64,000 bases of DNA from Pachypanchax playfairii (GCA_006937955.1 SSNP01000001.1:3388383-3452382); one strand, 5' to 3'; numbered from the stretch's first letter, positions 1 to 15,400 are shown. Numbers and translations: made by a program. Notes: generated by a model not told the origin, from the letters alone.

Positions 1-1732
1 CTGGTAATATTGTCAATTTGGGATTCATCCAATGGAAAAATCTGTCCTGACATCATCGCTGATGACAAACTGACTGCTGATAAGTTAGTAATATAACACC
101 CAATATTTCAGGTCTAACAAATCACAGGGATATAAACTGTAAAATATATCCTTCTTCTTGTGATAATTAGATGTGTGTGAACCCCACAGATGAGGTTCTT
201 CCTTTGAAATATGACCCAGTCTCCACTGATTAGCAATCACAAACACATTTACAAAGAGAAACCAGCACACTAAAAATGCACTCTATAAGTATACAGCTAC
301 ACACTTCCTCCAGAAGCAGTTATACAAGGTTCACTGCAGCCAGCAGAGAATCGATGCACAGACTCTTAAAGCAAAAAGACATTCAGCTAACATGTTAGCA
401 TGCATTACCTGATGGCAGAAAGATAATTATGTCTGCATGATACAACCCATGTCAGCATTGAATGCAGGGATGCAAAGAACTCTAATCTGATGCAGTTAGA
501 AGAATGATGCCTCAAAGATTCATGTAAAATTTCATGTTCATCTAGTTTTACTTTTTATATATTTAAAAACAGTTTGAGAATGAGAACAAGCACATTTTTC
601 ATAAAAAGCACTTTAATTAGTTGTTCATTTACAGGTTTTAAATACAAAACGAGAGCTCGTTTAAATTTCTGTTAAATGTAATCTAAAAAAATTGGTATCT
701 GCAGTTCCAAAACTAAATTATTGTCAAACTTAAAGGAGACTTTAAATTCTCAAAATCCTGGTAACTAGAAAGTGTTTTGAAAATACAAGCAATTCATTTA
801 CCCGTGAAATGATTTACATATAAAACTTATTGTCCTACATTTTTTGTGAACATAATTGAATTCATTGACCATGAAAACACACTTTGATATCATCATCAGT
901 TTAATGGTTGTTCATCTAAAAGTGGTTTTTAATAGAGTTTTTTGGGGGGGAGTCACTCACAAAATCCAATACATTGGTCTTTATGTCTTTCCCAACATAT
1001 TCTGAAAATGTATTTCATATCAGTCATAACCTTTATAGTCAGTTAACAGACAAGAACTAACTAATGCCACACAAAACATGGCTTCCTTAAAATGATTCTA
1101 ACTTTAGGGATTTTTTGTGTGTATTTATATCATCAAGTTTGACACGTGGGGGGGGGTGTAGGGCATGGAATCCTGCTGAGATAGAGGCTCAGCAACATTT
1201 TCTAGAGAAGGCAGTCAGTCACAAAAAAGGACCTGACATTCAGCAGCAAGTAGCTTCCTGCAAATATTAAAATATTAAACAAAGAAACTGTTAAATCTTT
1301 ATAAAACTTGACTTAAAATAATAATTGAGACCTGTTGTTTTGCTTGTTCTGAGATTTCCAGCACTAACCTTATTTTGACAGCTGTGAAAGGAGTTTAGAT
1401 ATGTCCTTATTTAATGAGCCAACAAAAAAAGAAGTTATACTGAATCCTAAAAAAATACATTAAAAAACACAATATGCAGTTTATGCATAGAAATTGTTAT
1501 TTTTTCTTTCAAGACAAAAACATTTCAAATGTCATTTCTGCTTTAAAAGGCCAGGGTGAATCGCTGCCCACTGTGAATCACAGAGAGGTCACCTGTTGTT
1601 AAGTGACGTGAGGAGAAAGTTTCAAATCCTGCTGCAAAGCAAGTGGGATCTAAATCACGCATCAGCCTTTTGGCATAATTTCCAACACTGTGAGGGGGAA
1701 CAGTTATGTCATCATAGTAGATTCAAAAAACT

Positions 1733-1997
1733 GCAACTGGACTTTTGAGGACATTTTACTTCTTATCTGAGGAGCTCCATCAGTTCAAAATGAAAAGTGC
1801 AGCGTTTCCAGCTTTTAAGCATCCAGGCATGTGATCAAAACCTCTCACATGAAAACCAGTTGAACAAAGACTCTAATGATGCACAGGAAGAAGGAGGCGA
1901 CGGGGGAATCTTCAAACCAGTTCACTCACTGATGCTTAAAAGTTGGAAACTGCACTTTTCATGACCAATGAAGCAAAACTTCTAAAAGTCCAGTTGC
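1733..1997. repeat. Imperfect inverted repeat (foldback)
   Basis: The left arm (1733-1823) has gcaactggactttt, atgaaaagtgcag and cttttaagcatc in order. The right arm (1931-1997) carries the same blocks reversed and complemented, in the mirror order. The loop is about 107 bases. It could be a foldback element or two opposed copies of one dispersed repeat. Confidence 0.7.
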
Positions 1998-3741
1998 TTG
2001 TTTTTGACCTGCCAGGATTATTACGACACGGGCGGCTGAAAACCTTCAACGTGTTGGTCATGGCAGCTTGCTAAAACTTGGTTTACAATATCATCTGGTT
2101 TTAAATGATAAACAAAAACAAAGACCCGTTACAGTAAATAAATGAATAAAAGAAATAGAATGTTACTTTGGAAAACACTGACTCTTAATCTAAAAGGTAG
2201 AAGAGATAACTGAACTGAGAATGGGTTGAAGAACTGTTTAGTTCTTTTATTTATTTATTCAATGAGGAGATTATAGATTATGTCAGATTAGAAATAGCTC
2301 TTGCTGTATTTTTTTTGTCCGTAGTAAATTGAATTCAATCCAGTTTTTCCTCAAACAGGATACATATCTCTGACCGTGTGTTTTTTTTATAACTATTATT
2401 TCTCTGGAAGTTTATCATGATAGAGGTGATTGTCTGAACCTGTGCAGAAGTTTTGGGTCATCAAGCTTCATATGAGCTGGACTTTCTGGTGCGATCTTGA
2501 TCAGTAATGTGCTATTTGAAGATTTTTTAAAGTTTTACTTTCCACTTCAGCTGTTTTTTCGTTCATTTTCAGTCTTGTCCTTTATAAGTTACAAACTTTA
2601 ACCAATTAATCAGATTTTATTCCTCTATTTCTTTAATATAAAACTCTCAGATACTGTCCATCTGTTATAGTTTCTTGTTTAAGGCCTCAAACTTCTTTTT
2701 GTCCTCCAATATTCTACTTTAATAAACTTTCCGAAGCCCTTAAGAGCTTTTGATTAAGACCACTGTGATTACAAAAAATTCTGTCTTCATTCGAAAAGCA
2801 CCAGTGTTAAAAAAGCTAATGACAGAAAAAACTTTTTCAAAGTTACAAGAGCATTTTATCTACTACACGTAGGACTCTGATTTTTACCAAATTATCTACA
2901 TTAGTCAAATCAATGCTGCCTTGTAGTAAAAAGCCTCATGTTCCACTTTCATTTTATTTATTTGAGCCTCTCTACAGCAGTTCTTGTCCAGATGAGATTA
3001 GTTTTCCTCTGAGGTAGAGGAATGATTGCAACTAGGAGGGTTTTGAAATGAGGATTTAAAATTGAAATGGGGGGGTTGGACACAGGCTTATGGTTCCTAA
3101 CTGGCATAAGAAACAATGACAAAGATCTCAACGTTAAGAAGTCTATACAGCGTTGATGTGGCAGTGACCCATGGGGCTCCGAGCCTCATGGAAGGTTCCA
3201 GTAGTCTCATTACAGGAGAGGATACAATCTAGTCTTAAAAAGGAAATAAAAGGTCTGTTTACAACCACAGGAAACAAAACATGCCTGAGAGCATGCAAAC
3301 ACACGTCATCACTCTCTAATACGAAAAAAAAAACCTAAATGCATGTAGTTTTTCCTTCATGCAGAAGATGCTGTGAGGTGGAACTATGTAATAGGATTAT
3401 TTTGTTTTGCTTACATAAAGTGCAATAAAAAGCTGTACAGATTCACTTTGTTTTACTATGAGCTAATTCCTCTGACAATTACAGTGTTTCTCTGAAAGTC
3501 TGTCCAGTCTCATTTATAACAAGAGAACATATAGCTAACAGTCAGAAACAATGTTCAGACATGTGACTGGGGGCAATAAAATGACAAAATGGGATTAAAT
3601 GTGTTTCATAGGGGATTAGGAAACGGTCTTTTTGAGAACAACAGCTGCAAAGTATCATAATATTTCAAACAGATCTCAAGAACAACAAAATTTAAGCAAC
3701 ATTAAAATATTCAAATGTTTAGATTATGTCCATTATTCTTC

Positions 3742-3830
3742 ACAGCAGAGATCTGCAACATGTGGCTCTTCAGCCTCTCTAATGTGGCTCCTAAGAGTAA
3801 CGTTTATATTTAAATCAACCAAGTTTCATT
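3742..3830. repeat. Interspersed repeat fragment (rich in 'gtggctctt')
   Basis: The text gatctgcaacatgtggctct and cagcctctctaatgtggctc resembles a dispersed fish repeat built on repeated 'ggctctt' blocks. The family is not determined. Confidence 0.45.
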
Positions 3831-6800
3831 AGATTTACCATCCAAACTTTTGCAATACTTGCATAGAATTTTTGGAGCAGACTGACTACCTGCGTGAGCT
3901 CAGTTTAAATAAAACTAGTGGACACATCAGAATAATACACTTCACAGTGATTTCCATCATTTCAGCACCAGAAAAAGATAAATATGGTTCAGTATTTCTC
4001 TACAATGTGGGTGGTGGTTTGGCACACACTCACAGCCTGAAATACAGAGTCGAAACAGGATTTTTAAAAATGACCGACAGAAAAACTCACTAGTTTAAAT
4101 CTCTCCGTCATTTTGACAGACTTATTTAAAAAAAAAAAACATTTGATACTGTATATTCACTATTTTGATTTATGTTTATCAGCATCATCTGGTTGACAGC
4201 CATCAAAACTTTAATAAGGATTCAGGTAAATTTCTATGAATGTTCCCAACTGGACGAGGAGATTTAATACAACTGCTTATTAACAATGTTGTAAAAATGT
4301 AAAAATGACACCAGCCTTCTGCTACTTCTGTCACTCAACAGTAAATGAATATATCTGTCAATAACAAAGTCATTAGTTTACAGAAATGTTGCTTGGGAGA
4401 TCCTGGTGATGCTAGTTGCCACTTTTATTATCGGTTGGCCTGTTTTTTTATTTCCCTCACTGTATATAATAAATGTGTCGGTATACAGTTGTGAGATTAT
4501 TGGTGATAATTTGCAACAAGGGAAAATCTCTCCTATTCCCACAGCAGCTGGCCTTCTGACCTGACAGCTCCTTTCCAGTAATCAACTCTGTATTTCATGC
4601 AGGAGCATCTCCAAGGATCTTATACACATTAATAATGTATCATTTTACAGAAAGACTTGGTGTCTGTATTTTGGAGCCAGAACATTAATGGATGGTTTGG
4701 AGAAGACTTTGATACTCTTAAAGACTTCCAACAATCAGGGTCTGCTGAGTGCATGATGTTGCTTACACTCGACGGTCTCGTAAAAGGAACTAACACATAA
4801 CTAAAGTACAAAACTGCCTCCTTTAGATGAACATCTAAAGTATCCAGGGTCCTCTTGTGCATTTACAACCTTTCCAACAGACCCCAACAATCCCTCTTTG
4901 TGCTCACTTTGGACTTTTATTACTTCTTTCAATTCACAGAACTTTTCCTATAGGACTGAAATTAAGTTCTGTAACATGCACCAGTCCAGTCATCAGACTA
5001 AGAATGATGAACACATCAAGTATGTATCTTTTTCCTCATCAGCAGCTTAAAAAAAGTTGTTCTCTACACCTGTTTACCTTAAAAAAAAAGATGGTATCAC
5101 TATCAGATTTGGTTGGCTAGCAAAACTGCTTAAGCGTCAAATTGTTGACGTTTTCTGATTCAGGTTGAGAACAAAAGTCAAGACATCTCATTAAAAACTT
5201 CCTTGCGGTGCAATCGAGCTCCACATTAAAGTGAGGATGACTTCTGATCAGATGCTGCTTCAGCTCTTATATTCAGTTAAACTATAAAATTAAATGATTT
5301 TTTTTCTAGATAAATGAAATATCCAAAAGGAATTGTCTAAAACGATCTGTTGATTGATGCTGTAACCCTTCAAAACTAGAAATTAAAGATAATAATGCAA
5401 CTCTGATAACAGGGTTTTTATTCTCTGAATTTTAACCAACAACTCTGTTTTTTACTGATCATTTGTTTTTAGTTTGTCAATCTGATCATCTGTAACCTAA
5501 TTCATTATTAACAGCAGCATGCAAAAGCAAATCTCATAACACCCCTCTGCAAGTTACTGCTGAATCTTTGAAGACGGGACATTTACATTTTCTTTCAAAT
5601 CTAAGCCAGCGTCAAAATAAAAGTCATTACGTGCAGTTACTGTAAAAAGATTTGTGCTTACTGAAGACAGAACAGAAAAAAAAATCGATTTTAAAGCTTT
5701 TGATCATGGGTGAAAATGCAGGGTATAGTAGATAAACAATGAGCCAAAACAGCATGAGTTCACATTCAGAGAAAGCTGGCTGTTAACTCACAAACGCCTA
5801 TTTGTTAAAAAAATAAATAAAAGGGAATTTAATGTATTTTAAACTAAATATGTCTGCAAGACGGACAAAGAAGAAGTTGATAAACAAATTAATGTCGACA
5901 AATTCACTGGCTCCACTGATAGGAGAAAAACGCTCCTTAAAATTAACTAAATTTGACAGATTTATCCAGATTACAATCTCTACTTTTTACACAACAATCA
6001 AAAATATGTTGAGCATTTCCTTGAACTCCAGATTGAAAGAAGCTTACAGCTCATCAGCTGCTCATTTTGGCTGATTCACCAATCACACCATGACTCAGCA
6101 GATCATGTTACCTTACTGCTGATACACATTACACAATTTTCTTTTCATCACATCAAAACACATCAGCGTAATAGCCTTTGTCTTAGCTGAGCAAACCATT
6201 ACAGGGCGTGTCCGCTTCTGAGGTATATTTTTAATAGTTATTTAAAGGTTTATAACAGGAAATCGTTAGAGGTATTTGTCTGTGACTGACACGTTGCAGC
6301 TGCTCAAGTATTAATAAAAACATTGTCAGTAAAACAAACAGGCAGACGCCTGACAGCTTTTCTGTGTCACTGAGAAATGAGGGATGATCTGAGGACAGCT
6401 GAACACAGGAAGTAACATTCACATTTAAATATTGTTCATGTTGAAACTCTTATTTTGACAGATTATTTAAACAACAAGCTTTAACAAAACATGGACAGAA
6501 TCGTGTTAGTCGTGATCTCAATTTTTATGGTAATGAAATTTTATAAAAACATTGTGTTTGCTAAATCCAGCAACTTTTAGGATTCTTCTGTATGTGAATC
6601 ATTGTCGCTTGTTTTCTTCAGGCACTGATGGGTTTTTTGTTTTGTTTGTAAATCTTTGTATTGTCCTATGAGTTAGAAAATGTTTTTTTTTCTGTGTCAC
6701 ATCACTAGAATTAAACAAATGAGACAATTTGCAGAAGATGGGCGTAATCACAAAAGATTATCAAATCATGACTGAATAAAGGGCAAAAAGCTAAATCCAT

Positions 6801-9800
6801 TCAAATGATGTCGAGAGAAAAAAGTATATCTGAATGTGTTTTTAATGCATCGGCTGTCAGGCCAATTGAAAAGTTGCAGAATTCTAACTAAAAAATGTTA
6901 AATCTGTTACGTCTCAGTTAATTATAATCCTGCGATCCGACACGGCGTTTCACCGCAGCTTGCAAGTTCAGCGTAGTGATTCGGCACAGAGGAACCAGGG
7001 AGAAGCAAAATGAAAGCCATTAAACATATTATGACCTTCTGCTGCTGAATGCGAGAAGGCTGGTGTCGGCCTCTGCCTGAATGTTTATCTACCAACAGAG
7101 ATGCAGCAGGTACACAGTGTGTTCAAATTAAGTGCATGTGAGCTCTTGAACCCCATTTTATAGAAAAAAAGACGGTTCAGCCACACAGAAATGCAGAAAA
7201 TTTTATATTTAAAAAGTTGTATAATCCATATATTTACATGTAGTTAAAATGTGCTCATTAGAAGGCTCATTAGTTGACTGCCTGTTTAAAAATAATAGAT
7301 AATGAAGCAGCTGTTGTAAAAAGTCTGTTGCTTCTTTGCAGTGACACTAATCTGAAAACTTGGTTTAATCTGTATATTTCTTTCCATTTTGCTGAGCAGT
7401 TTTCTTTAAGTTACGTTCACAGTGTTTCTGAACTGACTGCTGGGGGATAAAAAGCAGGTCAGAAATGATCAGCTATGAGCTCTTCACACGCCGTCCTGCA
7501 GAATCGCTGTCCCACTTTTTCTAATTCAATATTTCTGAGTCTTACAGCTGGAGGAAGCAGAGCTGGATTTTCCAACCTTGAAGCCATTTATTTTTAGTCA
7601 TATCATTGTCCAGTTTTTCCTTCAGTCTCATATAGTTTGTAATGTTTTGTAAAGCATCTTTTTAGTCCACATACATCCTCAAGTGCTCCAGGATTAGGAC
7701 ATAATTACATGCACAAACATGATTCAGCATGTTTTCATTTCCCTGGAGAGAAGAAATTATGTATGAAGATGCAAGTCGTCTTCCTCTTCTCTGCACCAAA
7801 ACCCCAAAAGGGGGACAATTCTTACTCAACATTGAGCTTTTTCAGTGTAATTTTTCCCACAAGCTTAAAAACAGAAGGGTGAGTCAGTTGCAATTTGCAG
7901 TTTGGACTTCTACTTGTCACAACACACTTGACTTCACATGCTGAACCATCTCTCAGAACGTAGCCTCTAGTCAGAATCCTCCTAGTCTCTATAGTTTACA
8001 CACTGAAGTGTCAGATTGTACCACAAAGCATGCAAAACCACATTTCATTCAATAACAGAACTCTCCTTTTCAGTATTTATTTGTAGGTTGGAGTCTTTTT
8101 AGGTCGAGTTAAAAGATTAAATATGTTATGAAATGATGAGACGGAACTAAATGTCTTATTTCTTGTCTTCTATAGATCTTTATGTCATATTTTTTCCTGT
8201 TTCCCTTTAAACTGGTCAGGCTTGAAATGAAGCTGGAGAGTTTTAACCCCATTAGCTCATCACGCACAGAGCTCCGAGTTCCCCTTCGTCTCTATTCCAA
8301 GTGGAGCTCAGACACAGTTTGACCTACTTCTCACTTTGCTGAAGTATTATATCTGCCAACACTAAAACAAAAGTTTACAATATGAAATAGATGGTAGAGA
8401 CCAAAAGAGGAGAGAGAGAGAGAATTCTGGGAGGAAAAAAATAGAACAAGCTGGAACCTGAAATGAGAACATTCAATTATATGCAATGACTAATACAGAG
8501 AAGAACGAATGAGTCCAAAACACTTCAAATAATTATTAAAAGACCAAAATAAATAATCCTATTATTTATAAATAAATCTAAACTGATGGTTCTGTTTAAG
8601 GAGCTCAGACAAGTTGCAGAATGTTATAAAAATCTAATTGAGTGTTTTAGAAGAGCTACACTACCTTTTTTTTTTTTCCAAATTATTACTATTTTTTTTA
8701 TGAGTAATAAAAATCTGCTATTGACAGATGTCTCAGTTTTCTTTCTTTGACTTGTATCATAAAGATACTTGTTGAATGTGTTCTAGAGTTTATTATTATC
8801 TATTAACTATGTTCTCGAAGACACATTTTAGGGTTTAAATCTTTTGAAATGTTTCTTTTGGATTTATTAATTCATTGTGAAAAGGTTATGCACGCTGGCA
8901 GTCAGTCAGTTTGGGGAATTATGGATTTGTTCTGATCATAAACATGAGCTAGTTGCAGCCGGGTGAGATCTGCAGCCTTAAAACAACAGCAGCATCAACT
9001 TTTACGCTACATGTCAAATTATATTGTCATTTCTGCAAAAACATGTCATATAAATGTCAACTAGAAGTAAATGGTAAAAATGGAAATGCTGCAGCCATCT
9101 TGCCTTATTTGCTAATCTTCGTTAATGTTTTATGACAATAATGATCCTGAAAAACCGAGACAGTTTCTTAGTGTTTGCATGATGCTTACAAAGCAAACTA
9201 AACCACTAATGGAGACCAACTCTGCAGGTATCTAAACTGTGGAAGCTATTAGATCAATATTTTCTGTCTGTTACTTATACCATCCTTTAGCTTTGACAGA
9301 ATTTATCATCAGAAATCATGTTATAAGTCTGCTGAAAAGGCAAACTTGTTTTTGTCTGTAAATAAATAAGGAAGATCACAGTTCTGATGCCAAACAGCAT
9401 CTCAGAAACCAAAGAAAAACAAAGAAAAACTCAGCAGAGGTTAGAATTAAAAAGACAAAAGGCATTCAGACAGTAAATGATTGAGACAGGAAGAGAAAGA
9501 GGAAGCACGATGAGCTGAAATACTAATGCAAAAAGGATGTGGGGTTCTACTTCTATGTCATCCATCAGTTAAGTGTGAGTTGTCTCTTTCATTTGAGTGT
9601 CCATCTGAGTTCTCTAATGGACTCTGGGCTACAAGAGGAGCATGCCTGAAGAAATTTCCTATTCATTAATCATCACCTGCCACTTGGAGCTGCAACCTCT
9701 CCCACTTCAGTTCCTGTCACATCCAACTCCCTCAGACTCCAGCAAACCCCATTTAAACTCCACTAAATCTAAACACAAACCTGCATTCATGCAGCAATCT

Positions 9801-11689
9801 ATTGCTTTTTTGTGCCAACACAAATACTCATGCAGTATAAATATGGATTTTCTTTGTTAACGATGCCTCAAACAGAATGAGAACATGATTTATTGAGGTT
9901 TATTTCCAGCATGTAGCGCCTTTATTATCAATTAGAACCATATTTAATGTTTTGGTAGATTGACTCTGTTTGGGTCTGTCCCAACTCAGCTGTAGAGCGA
10001 TAGGACATGCAGCTCTGGAAACATGCTGCCTCATTTTTTTCTGGTTACGTCTGTTTGCAAGAAATTCATAAAACAGGTGTCAAAACATTGTGCCGGAGCA
10101 GTTCTATGGAGCATTATCTCAATAATGGCTGCAGGTGTACTTATTCACAGCTGAGCTCACCTCCTATCCAAACATTAACACCTCTCTGAATATGTTCCCT
10201 TCCACTCTTCAGAACCCCGGCGTCGTGCTCACTTTCCATTTTTTTCCTCTAATTGTGTCTAAACGTGGAGACCGTACGTTCTATAAGCACTTGTGGTCTT
10301 TTGATGTGAAGTCCTTTGTACTTTCTGCCAAATCTAACAAGCGAGAGTAAGGAGGCTGTGCTACGTCTTATTATAGTCCAGAAAATGCCTGCATCATTGT
10401 TTCACTAACAAAACAATATGCTAATCTGGTTAAACCATGAATATTTGTGAGATTAATTAGGGATAAAACAGTTTTTGCTGGGGACAAAAAACCCAGCGTG
10501 AACAACAAAGGGCTTTATTGCCATGGACTTAAGATAGAAAACAAAATGCTTGTTGTTTGCGATTAGTTACCATCTGCATAAACATATTTTAGATTCAGCA
10601 AACAATCATGTAAAGCAAACTCCAACGCCTACACAGAAAAGACGATTCTCTAACGAACGAACGTACGCAGCAGAGGTTTAAGACTGACAGAGTGTGTATA
10701 TTGTTAGAATCTAAGTCATTTCTAATTATAATTTTATGTTGCTGTGTTTGTGGCTACAGATCAGTGCTTGTCATCAACAACACCTTTGCATGAATTGTGT
10801 TTTTATTCCCGGCTGAAAGCTCATTTGCAACATAAATGAAACTAAATATAGCATCAGATGACATTTTTTAGAGAGAAAGGGAGAGAAAAATGTTTGATAT
10901 TACTTCAAAAGTGATTCTGTACAGCCATACTGTCACATTTAGAGGTTATTGTGTCAGAAAGTTATACATAAATGAAAGGAATGCTACATATTTTAGTAGC
11001 TGCGTTAGAATTAGATCATTTATGTAGAACACTCGTGCGAGAATACAATATACTGTATGCATCTTTAAAAAAATGAATAAAAGACAATATGATAATCAGC
11101 AAAGTTAGTCTGCAAAAAGAAAGACCGTTAAAGAGAAATATAAATACAGAGAATGTTGTATACATTTCCCTTTTGTAATTATGCTATCAGGTATACTTTA
11201 CAGATTTCATTTAATGATAAAAGTCAAAGCTTCAAAGCAGATGTTCACAAACTGGTTGGTGATACCACAGTTTGCGTTTTACAGTGAATCACATGACATA
11301 TTACATCACGTCATTAAGAAAAAGATAAAATGTTAAAGCAGCGCTTGTAAAAGTTGATTCCACAGCTTTAGAATCAGTAAGTTAATGTATGACATCATGA
11401 TCTCACACTGTTATGTGATCTAACTTTTTTTAAGGTGACTGTAATTGCAAAACAAGACATGTATTTATTGTTTTCAGTCGGTTTTGTTGTTAAGAGTAAT
11501 TGCTGTAGAGTAATTATTCTGTTGCACTATAAAATCTTTGCTGCTGGTTGTTGTTGAATGAAACAGTTTGTGTTAAGGACTTGGCAACCTTAACAATTTT
11601 TTGTTTTGTTTTAACAAATTACATGCTGCATGATTATCTTACACCAAGAAGCTCCTGCATGCACGACTTTTCTGCAGGTCCCTCCCCCC

Positions 11690-11865
11690 TCATAGTTTTC
11701 TCCCACAGACCAAAAACATGCAATAGTTTAACTGGAAACTCTATACCGGCTCAGGTGTGTGTGTGAATGGTTGTCTACTTTATATGGCCTTGTGATGGAC
11801 TGGCAACCTGTCTAGGTATGACCCCGCCTCTCACCCAATAACTGCTGGACACCAGCTACCTCAAA
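11690..11865 (+). repeat. Interspersed retroelement-like repeat fragment
   Basis: ggccttgtgatggactggca, acctgtctaggtatgacccc and gcctctcaccc match a very common fish repeat consensus from memory. It is probably a LINE or SINE tail. Confidence 0.5.
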
Positions 11866-11927
11866 CCCTGAACAGGAACAAGTAAAAAAGTGACTTTACA
11901 TGCATCACGTTCTAATGGGTTTATTTA

Positions 11928-12431
11928 CTGTATATACTCGCGTATAAGTCAGTTTTTTGAGGAGTAAATTTCAGGTCTGAAGAGGGGTTCCAAATTATAC
12001 GCGAGATATCGGGAAGAAGTAGTTTTTTTTCAGAAGAAAATGTCGACAGCTTGGGGACTGGAGCAAGTACTCGGACGAGCGAACGATGTTCCTTATCAGC
12101 ATGGATTATCAAAGACACATTAGATCTATCAGTTTCTGAAATAAAATACACATATTTGAATCTTATATGTTATGTATTACAAACAATACATACACAAAAG
12201 AATAAAAACAACAACAATAACAACAATAGACACGACAAACGATGGCCGAAAGTACCGATTTTCATTATTTGCTGCTCTCATTCTCACAAACACCCTTCAT
12301 CACTGGGACTTCCTGAAACAAACCGATTCTGACACCGACTTATACGCGGGTCAACGCTAAATTCCTCAATTTTTCTGCTGAGAAAGATGTCCAACTTATA
12401 CGCGAATCGACCTATACACGAGTATATACGG
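11928..12431. mobile_element. TA-flanked DNA transposon remnant, 504 bp
   Basis: The left end CTGTATATACTCGCGTATAA and the reversed right end CCGTATATACTCGTGTATAG are near-perfect inverted repeats. TA stands on each side, as for Tc1/mariner/pogo-type elements. Further tatacgcg motifs occur inside. No intact transposase frame is present; a short AAC/AAT-rich tract sits in the middle. Confidence 0.72.
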
Positions 12432-15400
12432 TAGATAAATGTGAATTAGTGAAACAATTACTAGAGCAAGAAGAAGCAAACATGATAACTTTAGAGGGTT
12501 TACTGATGTTCTGACCCCCCCCCCCACACACACACACCTACAGATTGGTTTCATTTACTTGAAATTCCTCTGAAGCAGCAGCGACAGAAGCAAGGCCAAG
12601 CAGGTTGCTTTGACATCTGCTGTCTGATACAACCAGAGCGTGACAAATACACTGATCCCTCACTCGCAAAACCAACTGACTCTCCGCTGTCAAACAGAAG
12701 CAAACAAGGGAATGAGCTTACAAGGAATTCAGAGTGTTTCAGATTACATTTATTCAAGTGCATCTAGTTGTTAAAGTTGTCTCTCTCTTATTGATTTTAT
12801 GATTCTGGTACTTTGATTAAATATAAGTAGGAGCTCTCAATAACAAAAGCAAACCAAACTTTCACTTGTCACCTTTTCAAATTCAAATTTAGATAAAACA
12901 GTCTGCTTTCATCCGTTTTATCAATCATAAACAAAAAACATCAAGTTTTCTTCAAAAATGATCATGTATAAATTAAATTATCCACTTGTTATTAGAGTAA
13001 TGGCTGTAGTAGAAAAGTGAAGGAGGGTTGTAGGAATCGTACACTGAAGGTGAATTAGTTTGGATTAAACCTGATTGAAAGACAAACTCAGTTGGGACTT
13101 AACAAGTCATTATTTCTGCAGGAACAAAGAACGTGCACTCCACTAGGGAAGGACCGCCGACTTCTTTTCACCTACAGCACAATATTCTACTGTTAGTACT
13201 CATGAAACTCGCTGCGCTTTGATAATATTAGTTTTATTAAATCAAAGACAAGGTTCAAGTTGATCATGATACTTTAAACAGAATCTATAGGTTTGCTATT
13301 GGGATTGATTTTTCAAGTTGAACAGGACAGTTATAAAAAAAAGTGCAATCGAAAATAGTTTAAAATGCAAAACATTACATAAAAATGATATTAAAATAAT
13401 TGCCCCACTTTAAGGTCTTTAAATTTACTTTAAATTTACTAAGAGACTATGCAACTTTAATGGATGAATTTAACTCACACTTATGTTTGTGTAAATCACT
13501 GCCAGAGCCAAAAAGATTTTTGCTATTTGTTTTATACATGTAGCATAAAACCACATCCCAGGTGAAGAAACAGATGAAGAGGAGCAATCTGCTGCACTGC
13601 TGTATACACAAAGATGACAGATGTGTCAGGAGAAATCCAATCCATGTACTTATTTTACAAATAAATTATAAGAAATGTGATCATGACATTTTTTTTATAC
13701 TAAGATCAGAATTTTTCATGATTATAGAACAGTTAGAGCTTCAAATACAGAACTCAAAGTAAGCTTAAATTTATTAGTATTCATTGAAAGAAAAATCTGC
13801 GTTTTACTTGCTTTTAAAACTAAAAGATAGCAAAGTATAAAAACCTCATTCAAAATAACCCAAAATAATCTAGGAATTAATTTGCTGCATCTGTCTTTCA
13901 TAACTTGTATGGAAATGAGACCCAAAATGGATGTTTTTCATGTCATGTTGTTTTTACAGCAAATTATAGTAAATATTGTTTTGACAAGGTTACAACTAAG
14001 TCAAAATCATGTTGCTTCAAAATTATGTGTTACAGCAGTTTTCTTTTAAAAATTCAGTCAATTTTAGAAATGCATTCTAAAATTGCAGCAAGCGTTCACA
14101 CAAAAATGTCAAAAGAAAAATTCGGAGAAGTGATGAGTGCTCGTTTTGTGAACCTAAAATTTGTCATTTGCTCTCCTCCAATTAGTCTCTCCCCATAACT
14201 TTGATTTGATTAGCCTGCTGCTTCCTACCTGCTCTGTTGTGATGAACTCTTCTCAGATATCTGCAGGCGGCAGCACAGTGATTACATGTGCTTAGTCATC
14301 CGCTAAGTGACAAGCAGGACACATCCAGGCATGTACATAAACACACCAGAAATGTCTTCACGCAGAAGAATGTAAACAAAACTGTCAGGATTTAAATGAT
14401 CCATGGAGTCAGAGTTTAGTGATGATTCATTTCTGCATTTAGAAAAAAATTCTGTACATTGTACTTTTTTTTTTTTGCAAAAAGGTACATTTCAAAATTG
14501 CAACTGCAGACAACAGTGAAGGTAGATACAAAAAAACCTAACTTCTACTAAAAGAATTCATGCAGCTGTGCATAAACACTCTAAATCATATCTTAACTGT
14601 AGCTGAAAGCTCTTTAAATGGCCTCGGTCTGGAGAAGCAGATAAGTTCTGAACAGAATCATGGACTAATAACTTATCCGAGATGAGCTAAGACCAACATC
14701 TCAACGCTTCAATCTCAAACCCGTCTTAAAATTTTCACAAAAGTTTATGCAAAAGCTATTTTGCAAATCGTTTTTTTTCCCCTTACTGTCAGTTTTGCAA
14801 GTCAAAATTCCTTAGGAATATAAAGGTTTAAAAAGCAGCTATTGCATGAAATGCTTTGATTTTTTTTTCAGCACTGTTTAAATTAGCCATCAAGCCTATT
14901 AATACTAGAGCTGTAACAATACATTATCCCACAATACGATACATATCTCGATACATTAAAACTTTTCTTTGTTTTGCATTTTGAGCAAAATAAAACTCTG
15001 GATAATATTTATTTTGGTTTAATACTATGACAACGGGTGAAACAAACTTACTCATTCACTTTCACATCAGTTTGTTGTATTTTATTAGCAAAACTAACGT
15101 CAAAAAAATAAAATTCTTACTTAGAAATACGTAATAAGAGCTATTTAATAAATAAATAAATAAACTTGCAACAGGTAAGATGTTAATATCTCATAAAGTT
15201 TCTGCAGAATCTCATTTCAAAACATCAGAAGAATCCAGATCAAGTATCTGCTTAACCACCAAGTTCATCATGGAGCTGTGCAGAAGTTCAACTTGATTTA
15301 TGTTCTTGTGCACCAATATTGACATGTAAAATAGACTAATAAATATACAGTTTTTCACAGGAACTAGACATGACTAGAATTTATGAATCATAGAAGAGCT

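Noticed and set aside
14905..15100. Dispersed repeat with acaatacgatac-like blocks
   Set aside because: It resembles a common fish repeat, but I could not find ends or a second copy to support a call.
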